A stretch of DNA of 52,015 nucleotides from a virus. A program made the translations under genes and the position numbers. The notes below the pieces were generated by a model. The model was not told the DNA's origin. It did no database searches and saw only the letters and a program-made list of their open reading frames with translations. Below are positions 39,606-49,417 of the stretch, piece by piece (the stretch's first letter is position 1; each line of letters opens with the position of its first letter). The stretch spans positions 1-52,015 of IMG/VR virus record IMGVR_UViG_3300028920_000088; one strand, 5' to 3'.

Positions 39606-41460
39606 CCCTAATCCATATTATCCTCTTCCAGCAGATTATGCCCAACTCTCCAGGGATGGGCAGCGGGAAGCTAGAGTTGCAACTCTTAAAGATCACGACA
39701 CCCCTGATAAGCTGGTTGAGAGATGGAATCTGTTCAGAAGATTGTATCTGTGTACAGTAGGGGAGTCTTTCTATAAAGGGGGCTATCAAGAGTCCCCCCC
39801 CTTTCATTATCAAATGGTCCGGGACTTGGCTACCTATGGTAGAAATGCTGTTGGGGCCCCCAGGGGCTCAGCCAAGTCAATGGTGATAGGCACCGAAATT
39901 CCTATGTTCTTTGCCCTTACCCGCCCCTATTACGAGATCATGTTGTGCCTGGCGACGGATAGACTGGTGGAGGAGAGGTTCGACAAGATCATTACCCAGC
40001 TGACTGAAAACCAATATATAATGGACGACTTCGGTCCTATCAAACCCACAAGGGGAAGGGCGATCTGGAATCGCCACCATCTGCATTGTGTGAATGGGGC
40101 AGTAATCAAGGGAATCAGCGTACTGGGTAAGAAGCGTGGCGGAAGACCCCAACTATTCATATTGGATGACCCTGAAAATGACCCGGATTCTGATTCGCAA
40201 GAGAGTAGCCAGATGTTACTGGAGAAATTTGAGAGAATACTGTTCAGGCAAGTTATACCGATGCTTGAGCCTGGGTCAGGTATTTTCTGGATTGGTACTC
40301 TTATCAATCGTCGCAGCTTTCTGTATCATGCTACCAGTATGGACGATTCTCGATTCAACCAGTGGAACCGTCGTGTATACAAGGCCATTACCTACGATGC
40401 AGATACGGGACCCTCGAAGGTCAAGGTTCTGTGGGAATCCAAGTGGTCAGCTGATGTGCTTGAAGCCAGAAGAGAGGAGATTGGAGACGCGGCATTCCAC
40501 GCGGAATACCTTAATGACCCCGTATCCGACACCGAACGTGTATTGGTCGTCGACCCGAGACGTAACGAGTATTTCGTCCACGACCATGAAACAATGGACA
40601 TGCTTAACCCCCTCTCGGCTACAAACGAGGTCATGTGGTTCGACAGAGTGGTCAAGAAGGGGGAGGAGACTAAGCCTACATTCGTTGAGCAGAAGGAGAG
40701 TTTTTCCAAGCTAGTCCAGCCAATGTTCCGCATAAGTACCTTCGACTACGCTCAGGGCCTCAACAAGTTCAACGACTACAGTTGTCTCGGGGTATTTGGA
40801 TTCGACCACAACAACACACTATGGATACTGGACATGTGGATGGGGCGTGCCAAAGAATCAACCCTCCTAAAAATCATCTATGAGAAGAGCAGAATATGGC
40901 AAGTCAGGATAATAGGGATAGAGACCGCAAGTGTTCAGGTGTCCTTCAAGGAGGCTGTAGACGAGTATGTACAGCAGCAGATCGATCAGACGGGGGACAG
41001 CTGGCGTGCCCATGTTTTTCCGGTGAAGTATCCGTCGAATACATCGAAGAGCCAGCGAATAGCGGGGCTAGAGTGGAGATTTCGCCCTGGCCGTATAAAG
41101 TATCCGGGACACCTCTCAAGTACGTACCCTATCAACCATCTATACAGACAGACCGCCGACTTCACCCCGGACCTCGCCCTCCTGGTAAAAGACGATGCAA
41201 TCGACACGGTTGCCATGACCCAGTATGTGATCAAGACGAAGGGCACCCGCACCAACATAGTGGAGGAAACACCTCCCCTGCGGAGGCGTCTTGCCGAGGG
41301 AGTGCCTATTGTACGGGGGATGCCGGTCCTAAGCGGGGTCTCCCCTAATCAGTTAGATGCACAGGATATTGAAATGCTTATTGACAGAAAACTAAAATCT
41401 GCTATGATAGAGAATAGTAGGGGAAGGTACGACCTGAGACGTCCACAGATAATCTACTAA
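39598..41460 (+). CDS. terL: Terminase large subunit
   Basis: A 620-aa packaging motor. Walker A-like GAPRGSAKS is at residues 86-94, Walker B LFILDDPEND at 186-195, and a C-terminal RNase H-like nuclease has FDYAQG near residue 384, an ETAS strand near residue 442, and DDAIDTVAM near residue 540 as acidic sites. It pumps DNA into the prohead and cuts it. It follows endonuclease VII and precedes the portal, the normal order. A near dispersed motif (41277-41288) lies near its end. Confidence 0.93.
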   Translation: MSNPNPYYPLPADYAQLSRDGQREARVATLKDHDTPDKLVERWNLFRRLYLCTVGESFYKGGYQESPPFHYQMVRDLATYGRNAVGAPRGSAKSMVIGTEIPMFFALTRPYYEIMLCLATDRLVEERFDKIITQLTENQYIMDDFGPIKPTRGRAIWNRHHLHCVNGAVIKGISVLGKKRGGRPQLFILDDPENDPDSDSQESSQMLLEKFERILFRQVIPMLEPGSGIFWIGTLINRRSFLYHATSMDDSRFNQWNRRVYKAITYDADTGPSKVKVLWESKWSADVLEARREEIGDAAFHAEYLNDPVSDTERVLVVDPRRNEYFVHDHETMDMLNPLSATNEVMWFDRVVKKGEETKPTFVEQKESFSKLVQPMFRISTFDYAQGLNKFNDYSCLGVFGFDHNNTLWILDMWMGRAKESTLLKIIYEKSRIWQVRIIGIETASVQVSFKEAVDEYVQQQIDQTGDSWRAHVFPVKYPSNTSKSQRIAGLEWRFRPGRIKYPGHLSSTYPINHLYRQTADFTPDLALLVKDDAIDTVAMTQYVIKTKGTRTNIVEETPPLRRRLAEGVPIVRGMPVLSGVSPNQLDAQDIEMLIDRKLKSAMIENSRGRYDLRRPQIIY

Positions 41461-41478
41461 GTCGTAAGGAGAGAGACA

Positions 41479-41775
41479 ATGGAGAATTCTGACCTTTTAT
41501 TGATTTGGATGACGGTAATACTTGGCCTTATGGTCCTAATGTTTTGGGTATTGGCCACGGCCTTCCGTGCATTATTGAGACATAATAGTGATCTTACTAT
41601 GCTGCTATCTGCTAGGAACGAGGCCAATAAGGGTACCGAGTATGGGAGAGCCCATGTGGCAGCTATCAAGGAACTCAAGAAAAAGGCTGATAAAGTCGCA
41701 TCGGGGGTTCCATCTAGACCCTCTAAGCCAATTGGAAAGGCAAAACCGTTCACGTTTAAGCAGGTAACCCCCTAA
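41479..41775 (+). CDS. Small membrane protein between terminase and portal
   Basis: A 98-aa protein with one N-terminal membrane segment (LLLIWMTVILGLMVLMFWVLATAF) and a basic tail; ribosome site AAGGAGAG. A holin-like or head-assembly accessory role is possible; the sequence does not decide. Confidence 0.6.
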   Translation: MENSDLLLIWMTVILGLMVLMFWVLATAFRALLRHNSDLTMLLSARNEANKGTEYGRAHVAAIKELKKKADKVASGVPSRPSKPIGKAKPFTFKQVTP

Positions 41776-41783
41776 GGACCATT

Positions 41784-43799
41784 ATGGCATACAATCTAGT
41801 AATCCCAAAAGAGACAAAAGAAGCGGAAGCTGTCATTTCCCGACTGGTAAAGGAAGGAAAATCCCGCCGTAATCCCCAAGCCGTCCGCTGGTGGATCAAC
41901 CACTGGTATATGAGGGGGGCCCGCCACTTCAGCCAACTGGACTACAGTTCTGGTACAGTCAACATAGGATATACGGATTCCTCCGGGGTCCTGAAATTCC
42001 AGTTCGAGGGCATCATAGCTCAATACGCCAGCCAGCTAGGCAGGCTTATGGCCATTAATTTGGACCCCATCGTACGTAAAAGGGGCATCTCTCTGGATGG
42101 CCTCCGCAAGGCAGGTATAGGGCAGACCGTCCTGAATTCAGCATTCCCATCCCGTAAGGTTGAGCAGTTGAAGATGGATTTATTCCCGGCCCTCCTGATG
42201 TATGGCACAGCTGGAGTTGTTTTGTGGGTAGAGAACCAGGACTCCATGGGACTGGAAGTCGTGATGCCATGGGAGTTGGTGCCGATCCCAATCTCGATGG
42301 CTAGTCCGGCAGGCACCAGAGGCCTCATGAGACGTCGTATGGTACCGAAGGAATGGGTCAAAAAACTAGCGACAACTATCGGAGAAAGGTCAAAGAAATA
42401 TGAGGAAATGGTCTCGTATAACATACCGATTGGGGATATGCCAGATGAGACGGCTTCTCGGTTTACGTCCGACACTACAGCCCTCGGATTTTCTGCGGCC
42501 TCGAATGCGATCCGGGATACGTCCAATAAGCAGTCGTTCTCAGGGGGTCCGAAGAAGAAGGACAAGACTAAGATCGATGTGGTAGAGTTGGTCGAGGTCT
42601 GGATGCTGACCCCCGATGGTTACCTCGACGAGTACCTCGTACATGCAGGGGAAAAGCAACTGTTGCGGAACAAGATGACAAAGCCTACGCACCCGCCAAT
42701 AGCCATAGCTCGTGATACACCGGTAGGCGGATTCTGGGGTAGATCATACATTGAGACCCTTATCCCTCTTAATACGGAGATTGAGTTTGCGTTGGCTGGT
42801 ACGTTTCAGGCACTACAGGACTTTGACACTTATGGTATCACTATGTGGCCAGCCTCCGCAGGGACCCCGGCCTTAGCAGACAGGGCTTCTGACGGTCTCC
42901 GCAAAATGATATATGAGGTGGACTATACAGTACCAGACCAGAAACCCTTCAACGTGCAGCCAGCCAAGATGACTCCGTTCCACATGCAGGCGGTAGAGAT
43001 GGCTGCCACATTGAATGAGAAGATTGCAAACCAGCCCCAAGCCCTTATGCAGGGCGATGCTCCCGGACGTGTGGACTCGTCACAAGGGCTTGGGCTGCTG
43101 TTTGAGTTGTCGAGCGTGCCGCTAGCCCCTGTAGCTCGCAGCATCAGTGAGGCGGTAAGCCAAATATATAGGGCAGCCTTGGAAGTCACAAGGGATACAT
43201 GGAGTGGGTCACAGGTAGTCGATCTCAATACGCTAGACGATGGGGTGGCTGGCGTGAAGCTAGATACCGAGACCGGCACCATGAGCTTGGAGGACAACAA
43301 TATACCCCATCCTGACGAGGTGAATATAACAGTGTCTTCAGCGGTCCCAATATCGGACGAGCAGAAGAAGGCCGAACTGAAGGAGGCTTTGGCCCAACAG
43401 CGGATCACGCTTCGAGAGTACCAATTCAAGGTGAGGGAAGAGGGCCTCGATCTGCCGGTGGGTAATGAACAAGAGTGGCAAAACTACAGGCGGGCCAAGA
43501 TGGAGAATATACTTTTGTTCGGGGATGGTGAGGCCCCCGGCAAAATTATCCCGTCTGACCGTGACAACCATATGGTCCACTTGGAGGTGCTTGATGCGTT
43601 CATGGCTAAGCCGGAATTCCATCTGGCAAATCAGGCAGTCCGTAATGCCTTCGTAGAGCACCATGAGTTCCATACTGTAGGACTGGGACAACTACCTATC
43701 GGCATGGGGTCCCCTGAGGATGAGGCCGAGATGGCAGCGATGAAGCAGGGGACAATGGCTCAGATGCCCCCACAACTGCCTCCGCAGGGGATGATGTAA
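41784..43799 (+). CDS. Portal protein
   Basis: A 671-aa protein placed between terminase and scaffold. The N-terminal half fits phage portals of short-tailed type (KFQFEGIIAQYASQLGRLMA, then MPWELVPIP), a central helical region follows, and the C-terminus is Gln/Pro/Met-rich. It forms the dodecameric DNA gate at the head vertex. The call rests on gene order, length and pattern. Three dispersed-motif near copies lie inside (42099, 42851, 43777). Confidence 0.82.
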   Translation: MAYNLVIPKETKEAEAVISRLVKEGKSRRNPQAVRWWINHWYMRGARHFSQLDYSSGTVNIGYTDSSGVLKFQFEGIIAQYASQLGRLMAINLDPIVRKRGISLDGLRKAGIGQTVLNSAFPSRKVEQLKMDLFPALLMYGTAGVVLWVENQDSMGLEVVMPWELVPIPISMASPAGTRGLMRRRMVPKEWVKKLATTIGERSKKYEEMVSYNIPIGDMPDETASRFTSDTTALGFSAASNAIRDTSNKQSFSGGPKKKDKTKIDVVELVEVWMLTPDGYLDEYLVHAGEKQLLRNKMTKPTHPPIAIARDTPVGGFWGRSYIETLIPLNTEIEFALAGTFQALQDFDTYGITMWPASAGTPALADRASDGLRKMIYEVDYTVPDQKPFNVQPAKMTPFHMQAVEMAATLNEKIANQPQALMQGDAPGRVDSSQGLGLLFELSSVPLAPVARSISEAVSQIYRAALEVTRDTWSGSQVVDLNTLDDGVAGVKLDTETGTMSLEDNNIPHPDEVNITVSSAVPISDEQKKAELKEALAQQRITLREYQFKVREEGLDLPVGNEQEWQNYRRAKMENILLFGDGEAPGKIIPSDRDNHMVHLEVLDAFMAKPEFHLANQAVRNAFVEHHEFHTVGLGQLPIGMGSPEDEAEMAAMKQGTMAQMPPQLPPQGMM

Positions 43800-43939
43800 T
43801 GTATACGAAACGTAGAAGGAGATGGCGATGTTGGTTGGGATTTCATAGGTGGCACAAAGCGAGGATAAAGACCTGCTACAACGGGCATACGATACGGATA
43901 GTGGCCTGTAAAGATTGTGGTTGCTTCCAACTTTTATAG
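43799..43939 (+). CDS. Tiny Arg-rich zinc-ribbon-like protein (46 aa)
   Basis: A 46-aa ORF starting on the last base of the portal stop (TAATG) with AGGGG upstream. Very Arg/Trp-rich, ending CKDCGC; it may bind zinc and nucleic acid. Accepted because of the overlap and because it is followed directly by another ribosome site. Confidence 0.5.
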   Translation: MYTKRRRRWRCWLGFHRWHKARIKTCYNGHTIRIVACKDCGCFQLL

Positions 43940-43947
43940 GAGGTAAG

Positions 43948-44202
43948 GTGAGAAGGTATAAGAGGAACCGAAGGTTGGAGGTATTTTGGTACGATATCGT
44001 ACAGGACCCTAAGTGGTTACCGGAGACCGAGATGAATAGGGAGCCAGATTGCCTGTGTGCTACATTGGGGTACTATCATCATCATGACAAACAATTCCTG
44101 TATTTGAGTCATACAATCAGCTCGAAGGAACGAGACAAAACAACAATCCCCCTAGGATGTATAAAGAAGGTAATAGCAATCAAGGATAAGGAGTTAATAT
44201 GA
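43948..44202 (+). CDS. Unknown 84-aa protein, GTG start
   Basis: GTG 43948 is preceded by a strong AGGAGGT, better than any upstream start. The product is basic, with a His run (YYHHHDK) and two close Cys. Its stop overlaps the scaffold ATG by 4 bp. Role unknown. Confidence 0.6.
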   Translation: MRRYKRNRRLEVFWYDIVQDPKWLPETEMNREPDCLCATLGYYHHHDKQFLYLSHTISSKERDKTTIPLGCIKKVIAIKDKELI

Positions 44203-45095
44203 AACGCAGTATGATGCCCGAATCGTGGAAGAACGGAATCAAAGCAGCACAAACAATTGACGAACCGGATCCGGAGCCCACACCGGAACCCAAGCCCGAC
44301 CCCGAACCTAAACCCACTCCTCCTGCGGAGGCCCTAGAGGTGACCGTCAACGGGGAGAAGAAGGTGTATACGAAGGAGGAGGCTATTGAGGCCCTATCGA
44401 AGGTCAGAGGGGCTGACGCCAAGTTCAGGGAGGCTGCGGAAATCCGTAAGAAGGCCGAACGAGGCATGAGGATCGACTCCCTGTTTGCCCGGATCAAGGG
44501 CGGGGAGGCCGAGGAAGAGGAGGTGAACGAGTTGGTAGGACTTTTGGGGATTGATCCTGCTGCATTCGCAGAAGTAAGTGTGGGGCCGAATGGAACGAAG
44601 CCCGAACCGAAGCAGAAGGTAACCCTTGATGATTTGGACCCCTCCCTGAAGCAGCAGTTGCAGTTTGATGCTCAGCAGAATATTAAGAGGGCGGAGGAAC
44701 AAATTCGCAATGATGTGAAAAAAAGGGTTGACAAAGATGAGATACTTGGTAAAATGAATAGTGTAGCGGTAGAGGTAGGTAATGAGGATTTTATCGACGC
44801 CGTTACAAAGATGGTCCATGAGGATGTTCTTAGGAAGATTCGGAATGGTGAGTCGTACGGGACCGGAATGGTCGATAACTCTATTCAAGTGACTAGGGCT
44901 CGACTCAAACAATTCGGTATCCCGGACAAGGTATCCAAGCCTAAAACCTTAATTGTTGGGGCTGGGGCACCGGGTGGCGAGCCGTTGGAAATCCAACCCG
45001 ACGAGCCGGAAAAGAGAGTTGACACGAATGATGCGGGGTACTCCGACAATCTGGTAAAAAGAGTATTCCAGAGGTTACAGAAAGGGGCCTCGTAG
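44199..45095 (+). CDS. Scaffold-like head assembly protein
   Basis: A 298-aa acidic helical protein. Residues 20-45 are a Pro/Glu/Asp/Lys repeat (PEPTPEPKPDPEPKPTP), followed by long coiled-coil-prone helices and a C-terminal helix (NLVKRVFQRLQKG) like the capsid-binding end of scaffolds. Position between portal and major capsid protein is typical. A dispersed motif (44322-44333) encodes Pro-Ala-Glu-Ala at the end of the Pro-rich linker. Confidence 0.75.
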   Translation: MKRSMMPESWKNGIKAAQTIDEPDPEPTPEPKPDPEPKPTPPAEALEVTVNGEKKVYTKEEAIEALSKVRGADAKFREAAEIRKKAERGMRIDSLFARIKGGEAEEEEVNELVGLLGIDPAAFAEVSVGPNGTKPEPKQKVTLDDLDPSLKQQLQFDAQQNIKRAEEQIRNDVKKRVDKDEILGKMNSVAVEVGNEDFIDAVTKMVHEDVLRKIRNGESYGTGMVDNSIQVTRARLKQFGIPDKVSKPKTLIVGAGAPGGEPLEIQPDEPEKRVDTNDAGYSDNLVKRVFQRLQKGAS

Positions 45096-45197
45096 CATCT
45101 AACTCGTAAATCTCTTGGCGACGGTAATCCCGACCTTGGTGATTGACGCAATCGGTGCGTCGACACACTGTTATTAACCTTGGTTAGGGAATTAAAA

Positions 45198-46796
45198 ATG
45201 GCTCAAGCAACCACAGGTATAGGGGTTCTAAACCAAATCATTCGGGAGGAGATTGATTTCACACTCCGTGAGTCTCTCCCGGCAATCGCCCCTATATTCG
45301 ATAAGATTGAGAATTCCGCTGTCAGTGTCCAGCGTGATAAGGGCATAGGCAGGGGATGGAAAGTATTGCATACATATGCCGCCGGTGATGTTGCTGGTCT
45401 CATTGAGACCTCATCTCCGACCGGCCCAACCTTCAGCTCCATGATAGGCGGGGACGCCGACTACGCTCAGGCACACATGCTTGATATTAGTTCGGATCAA
45501 AATGGTCTGGATATATTCCCGACCGCGTCTCACTCTCCCCATACCGCCGAGATTCAGCGTGAGCTTTCTCTCCATAAGTCGGTTGGTAACTACTCGCTGC
45601 CGGTCCACTGGTTGCAGGCTGACGCTTTGTCGGCTACGGTGGTCAAGAAGGTGGCCCGCGACATTCAGGGTATAGGTAAGAACAAGGCTATCCAGGAGGC
45701 TTCCAGCTTCTTCAGCTATTGTGTTACCAACTCTAGCGGGTACCAGAATCAGGTTCTGGGTAGACTAGCTGCAAATGCTTCTGACAACTCTGGAACTACC
45801 GGTATGATCGACATCACGATTGATGAGGCATACGGTCGTATTTCTAACTTCCGGCAGGGTATGGTAATTGACATACATAAGGACTCGTCAGGAACTTTCC
45901 AAGAGGGTACCGATCTTGACTTGAACGATAGGAAGAATGTTGATGCTAGCGGTTACATACTAAAGTGTATCGTAACGGACGTCGACTTCTTGGCTAAGAG
46001 AGTAACCTTTATGCCTATCGACACTTCCGATGGTACTATGCCAGCTTTTGCTGATGGGTATTATGGGAGTGTTGCAGGAAGTGCTGCTTTCCTTGAGGAC
46101 GATTGGATAGTTATTGCTAATACAGGCACCTACGCCGCTGGGTCGAGACCTCAGTACAGTTGGGGTCTTAATGACTGGCTCAAGAGTTCTGGCCAACTGA
46201 TGGGTGGAGCTGCTGGGTCAGGTGCATTGGACCTGACGTACTACAGTCAGTTTAAGAGTCAGGTTGTGGCTGTTAATAGTCCGCTTACCGACGATGTCCT
46301 GAACCGGTACATTGCTGGTTACCTGGATGCTTATCCCGGCATGACTATCGACACGCTCATCACCACGCAGGGCGTCAACCAGAAGTGGTTGCAGCAGCCG
46401 CAGCTTGGTGCAGGACGCTTCATGTACGACAGGACCGGTAAGTCCCTTAAGATGAAGGGCGGTTGGTCTGAGGTCACATACGAGTGGGGCGGCCGTACGT
46501 TTAGCTACGTGGTCAGTCCGATGTGTCTCTCGAACACGCTGTACGGCCTGAACTTCAGTGGTGGGAACATCACGAGGTACGTGCCTCCGGCGGTTGGTGG
46601 GTCCAGCTCACAGGTTGGCGGGGTTGAGTTCCTCGCTCCTCTGGGCGGCCATAGTGGCATCTTCAAGATTGCCCATAGCTCGGGTGGTGCTTCGCAGGAC
46701 CTCGTTGAGGCTCCGTTCTGGATGTACCAGCTGATAGCTCCGACCGATCCGAAGGGCATTAAGCTCACTGGCCTGACGGAAGCTACGATGACGTAA
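45198..46796 (+). CDS. Major capsid protein
   Basis: A 532-aa protein following the scaffold and ended by a terminator, as expected for a highly expressed capsid gene. Folding pattern and composition (long N-terminal helix, beta-rich centre, no Cys-rich or membrane parts) fit an HK97-type shell protein. Codon choice looks different from neighbours, richer in GCT/GTT/GGT, consistent with high expression. The 102-bp gap before it contains a GACGCA/TGCGTC hairpin (45145-45161). Confidence 0.85.
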   Translation: MAQATTGIGVLNQIIREEIDFTLRESLPAIAPIFDKIENSAVSVQRDKGIGRGWKVLHTYAAGDVAGLIETSSPTGPTFSSMIGGDADYAQAHMLDISSDQNGLDIFPTASHSPHTAEIQRELSLHKSVGNYSLPVHWLQADALSATVVKKVARDIQGIGKNKAIQEASSFFSYCVTNSSGYQNQVLGRLAANASDNSGTTGMIDITIDEAYGRISNFRQGMVIDIHKDSSGTFQEGTDLDLNDRKNVDASGYILKCIVTDVDFLAKRVTFMPIDTSDGTMPAFADGYYGSVAGSAAFLEDDWIVIANTGTYAAGSRPQYSWGLNDWLKSSGQLMGGAAGSGALDLTYYSQFKSQVVAVNSPLTDDVLNRYIAGYLDAYPGMTIDTLITTQGVNQKWLQQPQLGAGRFMYDRTGKSLKMKGGWSEVTYEWGGRTFSYVVSPMCLSNTLYGLNFSGGNITRYVPPAVGGSSSQVGGVEFLAPLGGHSGIFKIAHSSGGASQDLVEAPFWMYQLIAPTDPKGIKLTGLTEATMT

Positions 46797-46821
46797 GAGT
46801 GGTTTGACAATTGAATAGAGA

Positions 46822-46907
46822 CCCCAGGCTCGGGTGGATTCATACGATAATATGTTCATATGTTTCTTTCCTTCCTTCTTCGGGTAGCCCGGCCTGGGGG
46901 CCTTTTT
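46822..46907 (+). terminator. Terminator after the capsid gene
   Basis: CCCCAGGC (46822-46829) pairs with GCCTGGGG (46892-46899), extended by CGGG/CCCG with one bulge. The loop is long (about 55 nt). CCTTTTT follows. Confidence 0.7.
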
Positions 46908-46942
46908 CCATCAATAGAAAGTTTAGTATAGGAGTATAGAAA

Positions 46943-47920
46943 ATGGCATCAACAAATCCAATGTTGACCTCCGACTTGATCGCCAAGTACGGATGGCAAG
47001 TAATGCCCTACCTGTCCAACCTCGGAGTCAATCTCCTTGCGGAGGCCGCTCTTCTGTTTGTCGATAGTGGAGCTACGAATGCCCTCGACGCGGACGATGG
47101 TATACATGGGCATAGTTTCCAGTATCCTTTCGCAACAGCCAACTTCGCAAATTACATGGCAACTGCCAGCCAAGGAGATGTTATTCTTCTGGCCCCAGGA
47201 CACGCTGAGACTATCAACGATGGTGGTACAGCTAGTTCCACTGCCACAGACGAACTGGTCATGGATAAAATTGGCGTGACCATGCTTGGTATCGGCACCG
47301 GCACTTTGCGACCCACGTTCACTATGGGGAGTGACGATACTACTGCAACCATCAATATTACAGCGGCCAACTGTAGGCTGTCTAACGTTCGAGTTATCTC
47401 GGGCCTGGCTGACTTGGCAATAGGTATTACGGTAGCGGCTACAGCCGACGGAACAGTTATAGACAACTGTGACATTCGAGACGGCAATGCCGCAAATAAG
47501 GAAATGGTGATCGGCATCAATGTTGCAGCCAACGCGGATGAGGTGACTATCAAGGACTGCGTGTTCGAGACAGTGGCAAGCGGTGGATGTGCTAATGCTA
47601 TCGTTCTGGCTGGTGGGTGTGACCGTGGTCAGTTGGTAGGAAACGTAGCATACGGTACGTATTCAGCCGGGACAGTTCTTGCCTCTGCGGCAGCCAGTAC
47701 CGGACTCATCATTACCGACAACATATTCGTCAACGAGGGTGCGGTAGCATTGGCACTTAATGCGTCTACTACAGGACTGGTGGCTAGGAACTTCCTTGGA
47801 GGAACCACTAGCATGGCGGCTGCCTTAACAGGTGATACAGCTGTATGGTGCTTCGAGAACTATATTTCTGGTGCTGCGGGTGCAAGTGGCGTTATCAATC
47901 CGGCTGTTGACTCTGAGTAG
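46943..47920 (+). CDS. Beta-helix virion protein, paralogue 1
   Basis: A 325-aa protein with right-handed beta-helix character (repeats such as VTIKDCVFETVASGG and GLIITDNIFVNEG). It shares layout and wording with the next protein (DVILLAPGHAETI versus DVILVAGNHAETI; GVTMLGIGTGTLRPTFTMG versus GVTIIGMGRGTGRPTFTLG). Located after the capsid gene, it may decorate the head or form a spike. Ribosome site TAGGAG; a near dispersed motif lies at 47036-47047. Confidence 0.7.
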   Translation: MASTNPMLTSDLIAKYGWQVMPYLSNLGVNLLAEAALLFVDSGATNALDADDGIHGHSFQYPFATANFANYMATASQGDVILLAPGHAETINDGGTASSTATDELVMDKIGVTMLGIGTGTLRPTFTMGSDDTTATINITAANCRLSNVRVISGLADLAIGITVAATADGTVIDNCDIRDGNAANKEMVIGINVAANADEVTIKDCVFETVASGGCANAIVLAGGCDRGQLVGNVAYGTYSAGTVLASAAASTGLIITDNIFVNEGAVALALNASTTGLVARNFLGGTTSMAAALTGDTAVWCFENYISGAAGASGVINPAVDSE

Positions 47921-47958
47921 TCCGATAGTTTAGTTTAGCATAGTATAGGAGATAAAAA

Positions 47959-49353
47959 ATGAATAAGTATGATGTTACTGGACAATACGGGTTCGATGGG
48001 TTTCCTACAGGAGCTGGGACGGCTACAGCCGTAGGTACGTCCAGCGGTAAAACCTTATATGTGGACTCAAACGCTGCCAATGCTGCGAACTCAGGTGCCT
48101 CAGGACAAGGGGAGAGCTGGCTCAATCCGTACGCTACGGTGAACTATGCTATCAGCCAGTGCTCCAACGAGGGTAAAGACGTTATCTTGGTGGCCGGAAA
48201 TCATGCAGAAACTATTACCGACACCAGTACTACCAACTCTAGCGGTTCGACTACGGGCGTATTCTGTGTAGATAAGGCTGGGGTCACTATCATAGGTATG
48301 GGGAGGGGGACCGGACGGCCAACCTTTACGCTTGGTACTGCGACAGACGCCACTCTTGAGATCCGTGCAGCCGATGTTACCATAAAGAATCTGTTGGTCG
48401 TATCTGCCTTGGCGGATGTGGCTGCTGGGATCACGGTATCCAACGCCTGTGATGGAGCTACGATTGAAAGTTGTACGTTGAGAGACGGCTCAGCTACTTT
48501 GGAATTGGTATTGGGCATAAGTATATCGGCAAGTTCCGACGACGTGACTATTAGGGACTGTGAGTTTATTACTACGGCTGCTGGCTCCGGAACACTGTCT
48601 GCTATCAAGACTGTTGGTGTTGCTTCCAGGCTCCGAATTTACGACAACGTCTTCATGGGTGACTGGAACGCTCAGGTGATGGACTTGGACGCGGCCAAGA
48701 TAACAGACTTGTTGATACGCGACAATATTATCAATAGTCTGGATTCTGGCGGTGTGGCAATTGATACCCACTCTACCTCTACGGGCGTGATTACTGGAAA
48801 TACTATTCATGTTGGGTCTGCTGTTGACTTCGCTATTATCGCGGCTGCTTGTGCGGTCACCGATAATATCGTGATAGTTGCTGAGGGGTCAAATGGATTC
48901 TTGTCAGCCTCTACCCCAGCTGTTGGGTATGCTCAGAAGTCCTATTCTACCGCTACGGCTGCAAAGCATAGTTTGTTTACCGTGGCTGGGGGTCCTGTGA
49001 AGATGACAGGATTTTATGGTCTGGTTACTACCGATGTGGAAGATGCTTCCGTTGACATTAGTATCCAGCATACTACTACTACTCCTGCTGGAGCGGTAGA
49101 ATTGGCGTCCGATCTCGTATGTGACGATGATGCTGCTGGTACGATTTACAACCTACCGGCTACACTCGGCGATCCATTGGAGGCGGTAACCGCCGGTACC
49201 CATGCGAATATCGAGGCAGACACCATATTGCCTATCGGCACTCTCAGCTTTACGCTAGAGGACGCAGCAGATACGGAGGGGGCTTATACTTGGTATATGA
49301 GGTATGAGCCTCTAGCCGCAGGTGCATACGTGGTACCAGCTACAACCGACTAA
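47959..49353 (+). CDS. Beta-helix virion protein, paralogue 2
   Basis: A 464-aa protein, longer than paralogue 1. Residues about 40-310 are a beta-helix matching it; residues 320-464 form an added beta domain (TAAKHSLFTVAGGPVKMTGF). A similar leader, TAGTATAGGAG, precedes both genes. The pair probably arose by tandem duplication. A terminator follows. Expected role: head fibre, decoration or receptor contact. Confidence 0.7.
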   Translation: MNKYDVTGQYGFDGFPTGAGTATAVGTSSGKTLYVDSNAANAANSGASGQGESWLNPYATVNYAISQCSNEGKDVILVAGNHAETITDTSTTNSSGSTTGVFCVDKAGVTIIGMGRGTGRPTFTLGTATDATLEIRAADVTIKNLLVVSALADVAAGITVSNACDGATIESCTLRDGSATLELVLGISISASSDDVTIRDCEFITTAAGSGTLSAIKTVGVASRLRIYDNVFMGDWNAQVMDLDAAKITDLLIRDNIINSLDSGGVAIDTHSTSTGVITGNTIHVGSAVDFAIIAAACAVTDNIVIVAEGSNGFLSASTPAVGYAQKSYSTATAAKHSLFTVAGGPVKMTGFYGLVTTDVEDASVDISIQHTTTTPAGAVELASDLVCDDDAAGTIYNLPATLGDPLEAVTAGTHANIEADTILPIGTLSFTLEDAADTEGAYTWYMRYEPLAAGAYVVPATTD

Positions 49354-49361
49354 CATCCCCT

Positions 49362-49406
49362 AGGGTCTCGGGTCCCCCTACCGTGGGGGGCTCGACCCTA
49401 TTTTTT
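49362..49406 (+). terminator. Terminator after the beta-helix pair
   Basis: AGGGT (49362-49366) pairs with ACCCT (49395-49399), and a TCCCCC/GGGGGG inner stem is separated by a small internal loop; six T residues follow. Confidence 0.85.
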
Positions 49407-49417
49407 AGGAGTTTATC

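Noticed and set aside
45143-45175. TTGACG upstream of the capsid gene as a promoter
   Set aside because: No -10 element at usable distance; the sequence is better explained as a small hairpin.
46804-46835. TTGACA after the capsid gene as a promoter
   Set aside because: No -10 element at 15-19 bp; the region is taken up by a terminator stem.
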